Shown here piece by piece: positions 1 to 6,346 of a DNA stretch of 6,858 nt. The notes under the pieces were generated by a model. It ran no database searches. It was given only the letters and a program-made list of their open reading frames with translations, and was not told the origin of the DNA. Position 1 is the first letter of the stretch. Each line of letters opens with the position of its first letter. Made by a program: the position numbers and the translations under genes. The stretch is from Flavobacteriaceae bacterium (GTDB taxonomy: Bacteria; Bacteroidota; Bacteroidia; Flavobacteriales; Flavobacteriaceae), in contig NVSY01000010.1 of assembly GCA_002401385.1 (NCBI GenBank), positions 43,372 to 50,229 of the forward strand. Reading direction: 5' to 3'.

Positions 1-1146
1 AATTCTGTGTTTTTATTGAACATTCCACCGAACAGAGAAGGAAAATTTTCGGACGAGGATGTTGCTGTATTGGCTGAGGTAGGAAAACGAATTAAAGAAA
101 CCTATGAAACGGATCTTTTTGAGGGTGCCAAGGGACCCAAAAGCGTGTTGGATCAGGACAATCTTAGTTTTGAATTGTTAAAAGAGGGAGCTGCTGAAAT
201 AATAATCACAACACCTACCAAAATTACTATCAATCGTTTGGCAATACAAGAAGCGATAAGTACACATAGTGAACGCATCGAAGCACATATTGTAGAAGCT
301 TGGATTGATAATGCATGGAAAGAAATTGTACGAGGGACAAATGTAGGCTATAAGGAGATTTTAAGGTTTCCTACCGTTACTTCTGATAAATTCAGAATCA
401 GTGTGACTAAAGCGCGTTTGCAGCCTGCAATAGCTAAGATATCGGCGCATTATTACAACACAAGACCTCCGCAATTAGCCATTACAAGAGATAATGGAGG
501 AATGCTTGCTATTCAGGCAAAAAAACATGATTTCGGATGGAAACCTCATGGAGAAGATGTGCTTGAAAACTTGCATACGGACTTTGAAATTAGATATACC
601 TTAGATGGGACGAATCCAACCAAAAATTCGACTTTATTCGAGGGGAATGTAATTGTGGAATCAAAAGAAATAAGAGCTGTAGCAATAGAAAATGGACTTG
701 TAGGAAGTGTGGCTTCAACTAATTTTGGACTGATTAAAAAAGGATGGAAGGTGTTGAATACTGATAGTGAAAACTCGAAACATTCAGACAATTTTGCTAT
801 TGATGAAGATCCAAGTACTTATTGGAGAAGTAACCCAAAAAGAGGCCCGCATTTTATCGCTATAGATTTAGGGAAAACACAAACACTTAAAGGGTTTTCA
901 TATACACCTCAAACCGATAATTCAGAGGGTATGATAGAACAAGGTAGGATTTATACAAGTACCGATGGACGTGTATGGAAAGTAGCAGAAGATTTTGAAT
1001 TTGGTAATTTGATCAACGACCCTGTAACAAGAAAACATGATTTTAAATCGAGTGTACAAACAAGATACATTAAAATTGAATCAAAAACCATTGCAGGAGG
1101 GCAGAAAACTGCTGCCATTGCGGAGTTGGATTTTTATGAGAGATAA
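1..1146 (+). CDS. GH29 alpha-L-fucosidase, C-terminal part (5' truncated by window)
   Basis: The reading frame is open from base 1, so this is the 3' end of a longer gene; the GTG at 7 is internal, not the start. Of 381 visible residues, about 1-42 match the end of GH29 catalytic domains (LLNIPPNREG followed by a helix ending GKRIKETY). About 50-152 look like the fucosidase C-terminal beta-sandwich. About 155-242 resemble the chitobiase/hexosaminidase C-terminal domain (IRYTLDGTNPT, then VIVESKEIRAVA). About 250-381 form an F5/8 type C (discoidin, CBM32-like) domain (AIDEDPSTYWRSN, FIAIDLG, RYIKIE). GH29 enzymes release alpha-linked L-fucose from glycans, usually in the periplasm or outside the cell; the catalytic Asp and any signal peptide lie upstream. 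The gene is convergent with the peptide cluster and probably unrelated to it. GC looks higher here: one 60-base line counts about 37%, against about 22% in a maturase line. Confidence 0.88.
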   Translation, partial: NSVFLLNIPPNREGKFSDEDVAVLAEVGKRIKETYETDLFEGAKGPKSVLDQDNLSFELLKEGAAEIIITTPTKITINRLAIQEAISTHSERIEAHIVEAWIDNAWKEIVRGTNVGYKEILRFPTVTSDKFRISVTKARLQPAIAKISAHYYNTRPPQLAITRDNGGMLAIQAKKHDFGWKPHGEDVLENLHTDFEIRYTLDGTNPTKNSTLFEGNVIVESKEIRAVAIENGLVGSVASTNFGLIKKGWKVLNTDSENSKHSDNFAIDEDPSTYWRSNPKRGPHFIAIDLGKTQTLKGFSYTPQTDNSEGMIEQGRIYTSTDGRVWKVAEDFEFGNLINDPVTRKHDFKSSVQTRYIKIESKTIAGGQKTAAIAELDFYER

Positions 1147-1200
1147 AATTATTTAAACGATAGGTGTTAAAATAGTAAGAAAAACTAACAATGGTTAAAA

Positions 1201-1260
1201 AATTATTGCCTTATACAGAATAGAGAAATTATAGTAAGGGGTGGGCGTTAGGCAATAATT
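1201..1260. repeat. 11-bp inverted repeat with attC-like GTTAGGC core
   Basis: AATTATTGCCT (1201-1211) is the exact reverse complement of AGGCAATAATT (1250-1260), with 38 bp between. The right arm lies in GGGCGTTAGGC, which contains GTTAGGC (1247-1253), a match to the integron attC core consensus GTTRRRY. The left arm has GCCTTAT where attC would need RYYYAAC, so the match is one-sided. There is no T-run, so it is not an obvious terminator. It may be a decayed recombination site or simply a structured 3' UTR. Confidence 0.35.
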
Positions 1261-1308
1261 GTCAATGCAATTTTGAGAGCTAAGTAAATAATAATTAAAT
1301 TTCACAAC

Positions 1309-1343
1309 AAAGACCTGTTCAACTATGAATGGGTCTTTTTTTT
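1309..1343 (+). terminator. Rho-independent terminator of the fucosidase transcript
   Basis: AAAGACC (1309-1315) pairs with GGTCTTT (1332-1338). Inside it TTCA (1318-1321) pairs with TGAA (1326-1329), joined by two G-U wobbles, giving a 13-bp stem with an ACTA loop. The 3' arm runs into eight T residues (1336-1343). It sits about 160 bp after the fucosidase stop and faces the right way for it. The reverse strand lacks a T-run after the stem. Confidence 0.85.
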
Positions 1344-1396
1344 ATAGCTTCATCAAAATTGTTTAATTGTTCTTTCGTAATTCGCTGTGTTAAGAA

Positions 1397-1428
1397 TTAA
1401 CATACCTCTTTAAGAAGAGGTATGTTAA
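1397..1428 (-). terminator. Perfect 14-bp hairpin, probable end of the peptide operon
   Basis: TTAACATACCTCTT (1397-1410) and AAGAGGTATGTTAA (1415-1428) are exact reverse complements around a 4-base loop. The hairpin lies 43 bp downstream of the last minus-strand gene, where a terminator is expected. The following minus-strand bases (TTCTTAACAC) are only mildly T-rich, so it may act as a weak terminator or as a 3'-end stabilising structure. A protein-binding palindrome is the alternative. Confidence 0.5.
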
Positions 1429-1471
1429 ACAATCCTCTTCTTGAAACTTACACAGTTTTAGGATACACTAC

Positions 1472-1903
1472 CTAAATAGTTTTGAGTTTCCCATTCTTAT
1501 CAACTAGATTACCTTTTCGATCATAATATTTAATTCCACTATTCGATTTAAAATAATAATATACTTTATCGTTTATAATCACCTCTCCAGAATTAGCCGA
1601 ATCATCTAATATCCTTTTTTTTGTTAGATCAGTAATCTTAAGGTTTTTTCCTTTATTTGTAATTTTTCCTTTACTATTTACTTCTTGACCAAAACGATTA
1701 TAGTAATTAGTAATGTCATTCGGTGATAAGGTATAAAAATGCGTCTCGCTATTAATGATAATAGCGCCAGACTCTTTAATTGTCAGTTGAGATAATGTGT
1801 CTTTATCCTTGTTTTGACCGAAACTCAATAATGATAAAGTAAGGGCTAGTGCTAATAAAAAATATTGTTTAGATCTTAATGGTTTCAAAATATATGTTTT
1901 CAT
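1472..1903 (-). CDS. Small exported protein with an internal duplication, unknown function
   Basis: This 143-residue protein begins with a clear Sec signal peptide: a basic start (KPLRSK), a hydrophobic core at about 14-28 (FLLALALTLSLLSF) and a likely cleavage near Gly29/Gln30, a common flavobacterial pattern. The mature part holds two related segments, about 45-81 and 105-140, sharing SG-x-[IV]IIN, an aromatic run, I-x-YY-[ND]-R-x-G-x-x-V-[ND]-x(2)-GK-[IL]. They are joined by a Lys-rich linker. There are no cysteines and no membrane span after the signal, so the product should be periplasmic or outer-surface. It is the last gene of the operon, 38 bp after the ABC transporter stop. I do not recognise the family. 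Position and location fit an immunity or accessory protein for the peptide, but nothing in the sequence proves that. Confidence 0.75.
   Translation of the reverse strand: MKTYILKPLRSKQYFLLALALTLSLLSFGQNKDKDTLSQLTIKESGAIIINSETHFYTLSPNDITNYYNRFGQEVNSKGKITNKGKNLKITDLTKKRILDDSANSGEVIINDKVYYYFKSNSGIKYYDRKGNLVDKNGKLKTI
1484..1771 (-). repeat. Two protein-level repeats inside the small exported protein
   Basis: Segment one (coding bases 1661-1771) and segment two (1484-1591) encode about 36-residue units with the shared pattern SG..[IV]IIN, then YY[ND]R.G..V[ND]..GK. The second unit is one residue shorter, before its YYDR. The DNA copies are diverged, so the duplication is not recent. Confidence 0.65.
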
Positions 1904-1941
1904 GATTCTATTGTTTAAAATTAATTTATGTTTTAAGTATA

Positions 1942-4182
1942 CTATTGCCCTAATTCAAGTTGGTTTTTGACCAAATTATAATATTCAGATTGGTTACTTA
2001 CAAGTTCAGTATGATTTCCTTGTTCAGTAATTTCGCCTTTTTTTAGTACAATGATTTTATCAGCATTTTTTACTGTAGATAATCTATGCGCAATAATGAC
2101 AACAGTTTTAGCTTGAAAAAACTCTTGAAGGTTATCATGTATGATTTTTTCGTTTTCGGCATCTAATGCGCTCGTTGCCTCATCAAAGAAAATGTATTGT
2201 GGGTTTTTATAAACCGCTCTAGCAATTAGAATACGCTGTTTTTGACCACCAGAAATACCACTCCCAGCTGCACCGATTTTTGTTTTCAATTTAAGAGGCA
2301 ATGAAGATACAAACTCTTCGATGTTTGCTGTTTTTAACGCCAGATACAATTTATCATAATCAATCTCAGTATCACCAGTAGCAATGTTTCTTTCAATCGT
2401 ATCAGAGAAAATATAGCCATCTTGCATCACAACTCCGCAGTTGGCACGAATGCTTCTTGGAGATAAGTTTAGTATATCATCATAATTGTAATTGATGTAT
2501 CCACTCGTAGGATCATAAAATCGTAACAATAATTTCATTAAGGTCGTTTTACCGCTACCACTAGATCCAACAATGGCTGTGATTTTTCCTTGAGGTATTA
2601 ACAAGTCGATGTTTTTTAAAACGAATGGTGATTTCGGACCCTCATATTGGAAGGCTAATTGCTGCAATCTAATGCCTTTTTCAATACCGTTTTGTTTTGA
2701 TAAATTTTCAGAAATATCTATATGCTTTAGCTCTAATGTTTGTCCAAATTCATTTAGAATAACAGCCTCTTCCTCAGGATGATTTTGCACTTCATTTAAA
2801 CGCTCGAGACTTAGCTTAGCATCTTGTAGTGATCTAAAAAAATTGACTAATTGATTCACCGGAGAATTCATTTGCCCAATGATATATGATATACTCAATA
2901 ACATACCTAAAGTCATACTTCCTTGTACGACATAATTTGCTGCCAAAAACGTAACCAAGATGTTTTTTAGTTGATTGATAAATTCAAATCCTGATAGTTG
3001 GACTTGATTTAATTTTAAAATTCGAATGTTTAATGTGAATAATTTTTTTTGAATATTTTCCCATTCATTCCTTTTAAATTCTTCAAAATTATTGAGTTTC
3101 ATTTCTATAACACCATTCAGCATTTCATATATAGATTCTTGATTGTCACTTCGCTGTTGAAAACGATAATAATCTAATATTTTACGTTTTTTCAACCAAA
3201 AGAAAGACCATAAAATTGCTATGATAGTTAGAGTTAGATATACTAATAATATTTTATAATCATAGTACAGTAAAACACCGAAAAATACTGAAAAGGTAAC
3301 GATAGAAAAAAATGTTGTTAAACTCTGTGAAGTTAAAAAATTTTCTATTCTATCATTGTCTTGAATACGTTGATTGAAATCTCCCATAGTTTTGGTGTCA
3401 AAAAACTTAATGGGAAGTTGCAACATTTTTTTTAAGAAATTAGATATAATATCAATACTTAAATGAGTGCCTATGTACAACATCAGCCAATTCCTAAAAA
3501 TTTCAATTGTTATCGACCCTAAAAACACACCGAGTTGAGCGAGTAAAATGAGAAAAATAACATTGATGTTTTTGGCATTTACACCATCGTCTATAAGGGC
3601 TTGTGTCAAAAATGGAAATATTAATGCTAACCCACTTCCAACTAGGAGTAATAAAAATAAAACACCCAATTTCCTTTTGTATGATCTTAGGTGGTTAAAA
3701 AGGTATTTAATGGATAATTTCTCTGCCTCTGGTGGATCTGTTTCAAAGAATGTTTCAGTAGGGTTTAAGAATAAGGTAACCCCTTTTTCATTCTCTGAAA
3801 CCCAATGTGATTTAAATCGTTCTTCAGTGAGCTTAACAGTGCCATGAGCTGGGTCTGCAATATGAAATACTCTTTTCTTTGAAAAAAGGCGAGTACTTAT
3901 ATTGTATATGACCACAAAGTGATTTTGATTCCAGTGAAGTATACAAGGAAAAACATCAATATTTCCTACAAGTTTCTCTATCGTAAGTTTTGTGGAAAAT
4001 GTTTCGAACCCTATCTTTTTTCCAGCTTCACTTATGCCTAACAAGGAAACTCCCTCTCTAGATATAAAGGAATATTCTCTTAAATATTTTAAAGGAAAGT
4101 TTTTTTTATAGTGACTTGCAACCATACTTAAACAAGCTGGTCCACAATCCATTTGGTCTTGTTGAGGTGTGAATTTAATCAA
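1942..4182 (-). CDS. Peptidase-containing ABC transporter (C39 peptidase, membrane and ATPase domains)
   Basis: This is a 746-residue single-chain exporter, normal length for the PCAT family, which cleaves GG-type leaders and exports the core peptide across the inner membrane. The N-terminal C39 peptidase (about 1-145) has the oxyanion Gln7, catalytic Cys13 (QMDCGPACL), His88 (NHFVV) and Asp110 (HIADPAHG). The membrane domain (about 165-450) shows roughly six hydrophobic segments. The ATPase domain has Walker A GSSGSGKT (539-546), Q-loop Gln587, signature ISGGQ (643-647), Walker B IFFDE (664-668), D-loop SALD and switch His699. All key residues are intact. The start is TTG at 4182: the frame has a stop two codons upstream, and the next ATG (codon 11) would remove Gln7. 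It overlaps the maturase gene by 8 bp, suggesting translational coupling. Likely substrates are the peptides encoded upstream in the operon. Confidence 0.95.
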   Translation of the reverse strand: MIKFTPQQDQMDCGPACLSMVASHYKKNFPLKYLREYSFISREGVSLLGISEAGKKIGFETFSTKLTIEKLVGNIDVFPCILHWNQNHFVVIYNISTRLFSKKRVFHIADPAHGTVKLTEERFKSHWVSENEKGVTLFLNPTETFFETDPPEAEKLSIKYLFNHLRSYKRKLGVLFLLLLVGSGLALIFPFLTQALIDDGVNAKNINVIFLILLAQLGVFLGSITIEIFRNWLMLYIGTHLSIDIISNFLKKMLQLPIKFFDTKTMGDFNQRIQDNDRIENFLTSQSLTTFFSIVTFSVFFGVLLYYDYKILLVYLTLTIIAILWSFFWLKKRKILDYYRFQQRSDNQESIYEMLNGVIEMKLNNFEEFKRNEWENIQKKLFTLNIRILKLNQVQLSGFEFINQLKNILVTFLAANYVVQGSMTLGMLLSISYIIGQMNSPVNQLVNFFRSLQDAKLSLERLNEVQNHPEEEAVILNEFGQTLELKHIDISENLSKQNGIEKGIRLQQLAFQYEGPKSPFVLKNIDLLIPQGKITAIVGSSGSGKTTLMKLLLRFYDPTSGYINYNYDDILNLSPRSIRANCGVVMQDGYIFSDTIERNIATGDTEIDYDKLYLALKTANIEEFVSSLPLKLKTKIGAAGSGISGGQKQRILIARAVYKNPQYIFFDEATSALDAENEKIIHDNLQEFFQAKTVVIIAHRLSTVKNADKIIVLKKGEITEQGNHTELVSNQSEYYNLVKNQLELGQ

Positions 4183-5479
4183 CTTCTATATTGTTAAGCA
4201 TTAATATAAATTTATTTCTAATCACTTCTGTTTTACGTTCTTCATCAAAATCGTACATACAATATTCCTTTGAATGTTCTAATGCCTGTTGACTGCATCC
4301 TCCATTACAAATAGGGAGTAATCGACATGATAAACACGGCTTATTTTTAAACTTAGCATCAAGTCTATCATAATATTTTTGGTTCCACTCTATATTGCCA
4401 TTTGATTTTAAAACACCTTCTCTGTTTTTACCTTCAAAATCTCTTGCTGTACATTTGAAAACATTTCCGTCGTAATTAATAGTCGCGTGATTTTTTTTAT
4501 CTGCATAACAAGAATTTCTAACATAATCTACATTACTAATTACAGAACTGACTTTAAACCCTTCGGTAGAGAATTTACTCATAAGACTTAATACTTTGTC
4601 TCGACTTTCTTGAGTATCTTCGGTCTGCCAAACTCTCTGAAAATCGATCTTCATATTTTTTCTTGCTGAAGTTTTTAATAACAAAACGTCATTATAAATA
4701 TCATGAACTGTATCTAATTTATCCTTTGTATAATTAATTCGAAGGGATACATGAAAACCACTCTCACAAAGTTTGAAAATGTTAGCTAAAATTTCTGTAT
4801 ATGATCCTTTGTTTTTATGTACATAACGTACTTTATTATGTTCTTCTTCGTTTCCATCTAATGTAATTTGAAATCCACTTACACCATATCTTTTAAAATC
4901 TTTAATCATCTCTTCATTTATAAGATAACCATTTGTAGTAAAGGTGCATGATAATTTAATGTCTCTTTCCTTGCACTTTTCATGGGTATACTTTAAAATT
5001 GGAAGTACATTTTTTTTGTAATACAGTAAAGGTTCTCCTCCAAACCATGAAACTGTAAAAGCTTTAATTCCAGAACTTGTTTTTTGATCGATGAAAGATG
5101 TTATTCTTTTTAAATTAACATCATCTAATTTAGAATTTTTAATATGACTTTCATAGCAGTACCAACATTTAAAATTACAATTCATTGTTGGATTTATAGT
5201 CAAATGATAATGATCTTCATTAAGGTCTATTTTATCTCGTAAGTCTTTTACCAATTGAACTTCATCAATGTTATTTTTTATAATCAACCCATTTTCAATT
5301 AAAATATCATAAAGCTCCTCATGATAGTTTGCTATTTCGGGTAATTTATTTTCATTGGAAGCCGCTTCGTATAACTCATAAACCATTGGCTCTAATAGAA
5401 TAAAATTATTATTTAATGAGTTGTATAGAACCCATTTATTGTTGTAATAAAAACTTGTGTTAAATTGGCTGTTTTTCAT
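4175..5479 (-). CDS. Radical SAM/SPASM peptide maturase
   Basis: This 434-residue enzyme has the radical SAM cluster motif CNFKCWYC (Cys101, Cys105, Cys108), which binds the 4Fe-4S cluster that cleaves S-adenosylmethionine, and the GGEP motif (147-150). The C-terminal SPASM domain shows the full seven-cysteine pattern: Cys324, Cys343 (G-x4-C), Cys382, Cys385, Cys391, Cys395 and Cys407, as needed for two auxiliary clusters. Residues 1-90 precede the barrel and, by position and predicted alpha/beta character, may be a leader-binding (RRE/PqqD-like) domain. SPASM maturases of this kind modify RiPP precursors, often forming thioethers from Cys. The gene lies just downstream of three GG-leader precursors and overlaps the exporter, so those peptides are the likely substrates. 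It resembles the GG-Bacteroidales maturase group, assigned from memory of that family. The ATG at 5479 fits; the bond it makes cannot be told from sequence. Confidence 0.93.
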   Translation of the reverse strand: MKNSQFNTSFYYNNKWVLYNSLNNNFILLEPMVYELYEAASNENKLPEIANYHEELYDILIENGLIIKNNIDEVQLVKDLRDKIDLNEDHYHLTINPTMNCNFKCWYCYESHIKNSKLDDVNLKRITSFIDQKTSSGIKAFTVSWFGGEPLLYYKKNVLPILKYTHEKCKERDIKLSCTFTTNGYLINEEMIKDFKRYGVSGFQITLDGNEEEHNKVRYVHKNKGSYTEILANIFKLCESGFHVSLRINYTKDKLDTVHDIYNDVLLLKTSARKNMKIDFQRVWQTEDTQESRDKVLSLMSKFSTEGFKVSSVISNVDYVRNSCYADKKNHATINYDGNVFKCTARDFEGKNREGVLKSNGNIEWNQKYYDRLDAKFKNKPCLSCRLLPICNGGCSQQALEHSKEYCMYDFDEERKTEVIRNKFILMLNNIEVD

Positions 5480-5492
5480 AAAAATTATATTT

Positions 5493-5526
5493 TAACCTTC
5501 ATGCATTCAAAAATACATGAAGGTTA
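5493..5526 (-). promoter_or_regulatory. Hairpin between the precursor genes and the maturase gene
   Basis: TAACCTTCATG (5493-5503) and CATGAAGGTTA (5516-5526) are perfect 11-bp complements with a 12-base loop. It lies in the 69-bp spacer between the precursor p1 stop and the maturase start. In the transcript direction it is followed by AAAATATAATTTTT and then the maturase ATG, so it is not a classic terminator. It could act as a partial terminator or as an RNA-stability element that keeps precursor mRNA above maturase mRNA. Confidence 0.55.
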
Positions 5527-5548
5527 GGTTAGAGATATTAAAAGTTTG

Positions 5549-5770
5549 TTACTTTGTTGGACAATCACTTTTATTGTTAAAACAAAGACCACTATTTATT
5601 TCATCATCACAACTACCGTGATTTGTACACGTGCCTGAATTATCAGCTAAAACGGAACTATTCATAGATGAAATAACAGCTATACCGCCTTTGAGTTTCC
5701 CTAAATTATCCTCAGATAATTGGTTCATTTCTTTTAATAATTTGTCAAAAGATTTCTGTTCTTTTTTCAT
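5549..5770 (-). CDS. RiPP precursor peptide p1 (GG leader, four-Cys core)
   Basis: A 73-residue peptide. Leader 1-29 ends in GKLKGG (Gly28-Gly29), with hydrophobic residues at -4, -7, -12 and -15 from the cut site (Leu26, Leu23, Leu18, Met15), the classic double-glycine pattern read by C39 peptidases. The predicted 44-residue core has a linker of small and polar residues, then Cys48, Cys54 and Cys63 in the same C-x5-C-x8-C spacing as its paralogues, with Asn50, Gly52, Glu57, Asn59 and Asn65 also shared. A fourth Cys (70) is unique to this copy. It is the precursor gene nearest the maturase, separated by a hairpin, and is preceded by a 36-bp conserved spacer element. It is probably modified by the radical SAM enzyme and exported by the ABC transporter. 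It matches the Bacteroidota GG-leader natural-product precursor type; the product's activity is unknown. Confidence 0.85.
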   Translation of the reverse strand: MKKEQKSFDKLLKEMNQLSEDNLGKLKGGIAVISSMNSSVLADNSGTCTNHGSCDDEINSGLCFNNKSDCPTK

Positions 5771-5793
5771 GTTGAAAAAATTAAAAATTAAAT

Positions 5794-5829
5794 CTACTCA
5801 TTGCTGGCTTTTCGATTTCCGCCAATAAA
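5794..5829 (-). repeat. Conserved 36-bp spacer element, copy 1 (between p2 and p1)
   Basis: This block matches 6075-6110 at 34 of 36 positions. In the transcript direction it runs from TTTATTGGCGG to CAATGAGTAG. TTGGC can pair with the downstream GCCAG (one wobble), with a small GG/UC inner pairing, so a short RNA hairpin is possible. It lies 23 bp upstream of the p1 start. Processing site, translation control or regulator binding are all open. Confidence 0.6.
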
Positions 5830-5841
5830 ATAAAAAAATAT

Positions 5842-6051
5842 CTACTTTTCTATGTCTGGAAAGTTGTGACAAATTCCGGTGTTTTTCTCATCAGTACAGT
5901 CTCCATTGTTTACGCAAGTACCTGAATTCGTGCCTAATAAATACGAGCTACCTGCAACAACAGAAACTCCACCTTTGAGCTTACCTTGTTCAGTTTCTTT
6001 TAAACTCTCCATTTTTTTAAGAAGACTTTCAAATGATTTCTCATTCTTCAT
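5842..6051 (-). CDS. RiPP precursor peptide p2 (GG leader, three-Cys core)
   Basis: A 69-residue peptide whose leader ends at Gly27-Gly28 (GKLKGG), with Leu25 at -4, Leu17 at -12 and Met14 at -15; position -7 is Gln rather than hydrophobic. The core has Cys46, Cys52 and Cys61 in C-x5-C-x8-C spacing, with Asn48, Gly50, Glu55, Asn57 and Asn63 conserved with p1 and p3. It ends FPDIEK without the fourth Cys seen in p1. The first 102 bases differ from p3 at only 18 positions, so p2 and p3 are the younger pair. The ATG at 6051 is supported by leader alignment with the other copies. Predicted fate is modification by the SPASM maturase, leader removal after Gly28 and export by the C39 ABC transporter. 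Confidence 0.85.
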   Translation of the reverse strand: MKNEKSFESLLKKMESLKETEQGKLKGGVSVVAGSSYLLGTNSGTCVNNGDCTDEKNTGICHNFPDIEK

Positions 6052-6074
6052 AATTCTAAGAATTTTAATTATAC

Positions 6075-6110
6075 CTACTCATTGTTGGCTTTTCGGTTTC
6101 CGCCAATAAA
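6075..6110 (-). repeat. Conserved 36-bp spacer element, copy 2 (between p3 and p2)
   Basis: This is the partner of the block at 5794-5829, differing at two bases. Here TTGGC pairs perfectly with GCCAA around GGAAACC, so both differences between copies keep pairing through G-U wobble. It lies 23 bp upstream of the p2 start, the same distance as copy 1 from p1. No copy precedes p3 or the maturase. Confidence 0.6.
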
Positions 6111-6114
6111 TTTA

Positions 6115-6327
6115 TTATTCTTTTGGACGATTGGTACAAGTTGAACTATTTGCATCGGGGCTACAATCTCCATTGTTAATACAAGCATCCCCTTTATTCT
6201 CATAATCTAAGGAAAGCGTAATCTTTTCTGCTACAACAGAAATTTCTCCTTTGAGTTTGCCTTATTCAGTTTCTTTGAAACTCTCCATTCTTTTAAGAAG
6301 AGTTTTAAATGATTTTTGTTGTTTCAT
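6115..6327 (-). pseudogene. Broken RiPP precursor p3 (premature stop, GG site lost)
   Basis: Reading from the ATG at 6327 gives MKQQKSFKTLLKRMESFKETE, then TAA at codon 22 where p2 has CAA (Gln). The frame then continues cleanly as GKLKGE and a full core to a second TAA (6117-6115), 70 codons in total counting the internal stop. The core keeps Cys49, Cys55 and Cys64 with the same C-x5-C-x8-C spacing, and Asn51, Gly53, Asp58, Asn60 and Asn66. A second lesion replaces the second Gly of the GG site with Glu (GGA to GAA), so even readthrough product should resist C39 cleavage. Both changes are single transitions. The start lies 19 bp after the barrel gene stop, so it is first among the precursors. 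It is best called a recently decayed paralogue; a sequencing error could explain one lesion but hardly both. Confidence 0.85.
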
Positions 6328-6346
6328 TACTTATACGTTTTAACGT

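Larger units (their letters stand above)
1147..1471. other. Convergent intergenic region
   Basis: This 325-bp gap separates the fucosidase (+) from the last gene of the peptide operon (-), so both transcripts end here. It contains an 11-bp inverted repeat with an attC-like core (1201-1260), a T-tailed + strand terminator (1309-1343) and a perfect 14-bp hairpin (1397-1428). The only ATG-started frame I checked in it (1191, 10 codons plus TAG) is too short to support as a gene. No tRNA or other RNA gene is recognisable. Confidence 0.7.

Noticed and set aside
546..791. 81-codon minus-strand frame opposite the fucosidase
   Set aside because: Lies wholly inside well-supported fucosidase domains and shows no recognisable motif; a shadow frame.
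1191..1223. Ten-codon ATG frame in the convergent gap
   Set aside because: Too short, overlaps the inverted repeat arm, and nothing supports translation.
3548..3847. 99-codon plus-strand frame opposite the ABC transporter
   Set aside because: Antisense to conserved transporter sequence, with no family features.
5784..5803. Mini-frame starting at the ATG inside the spacer repeat (ATGAGTAG...), present in both copies
   Set aside because: Only five or six codons; its presence follows from conservation of the block, and no start signal supports it as a leader peptide.
5631..6109. Two similar plus-strand frames (5631-5828 and 5879-6109) antisense to precursors p1 and p2, both ending in similar residues
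   Set aside because: Their similarity simply mirrors the paralogous precursors and the repeated spacer; they are not independent genes.
5794..6110. Spacer repeats as a CRISPR array
   Set aside because: Only two copies, with a complete precursor gene between them and no cas genes.
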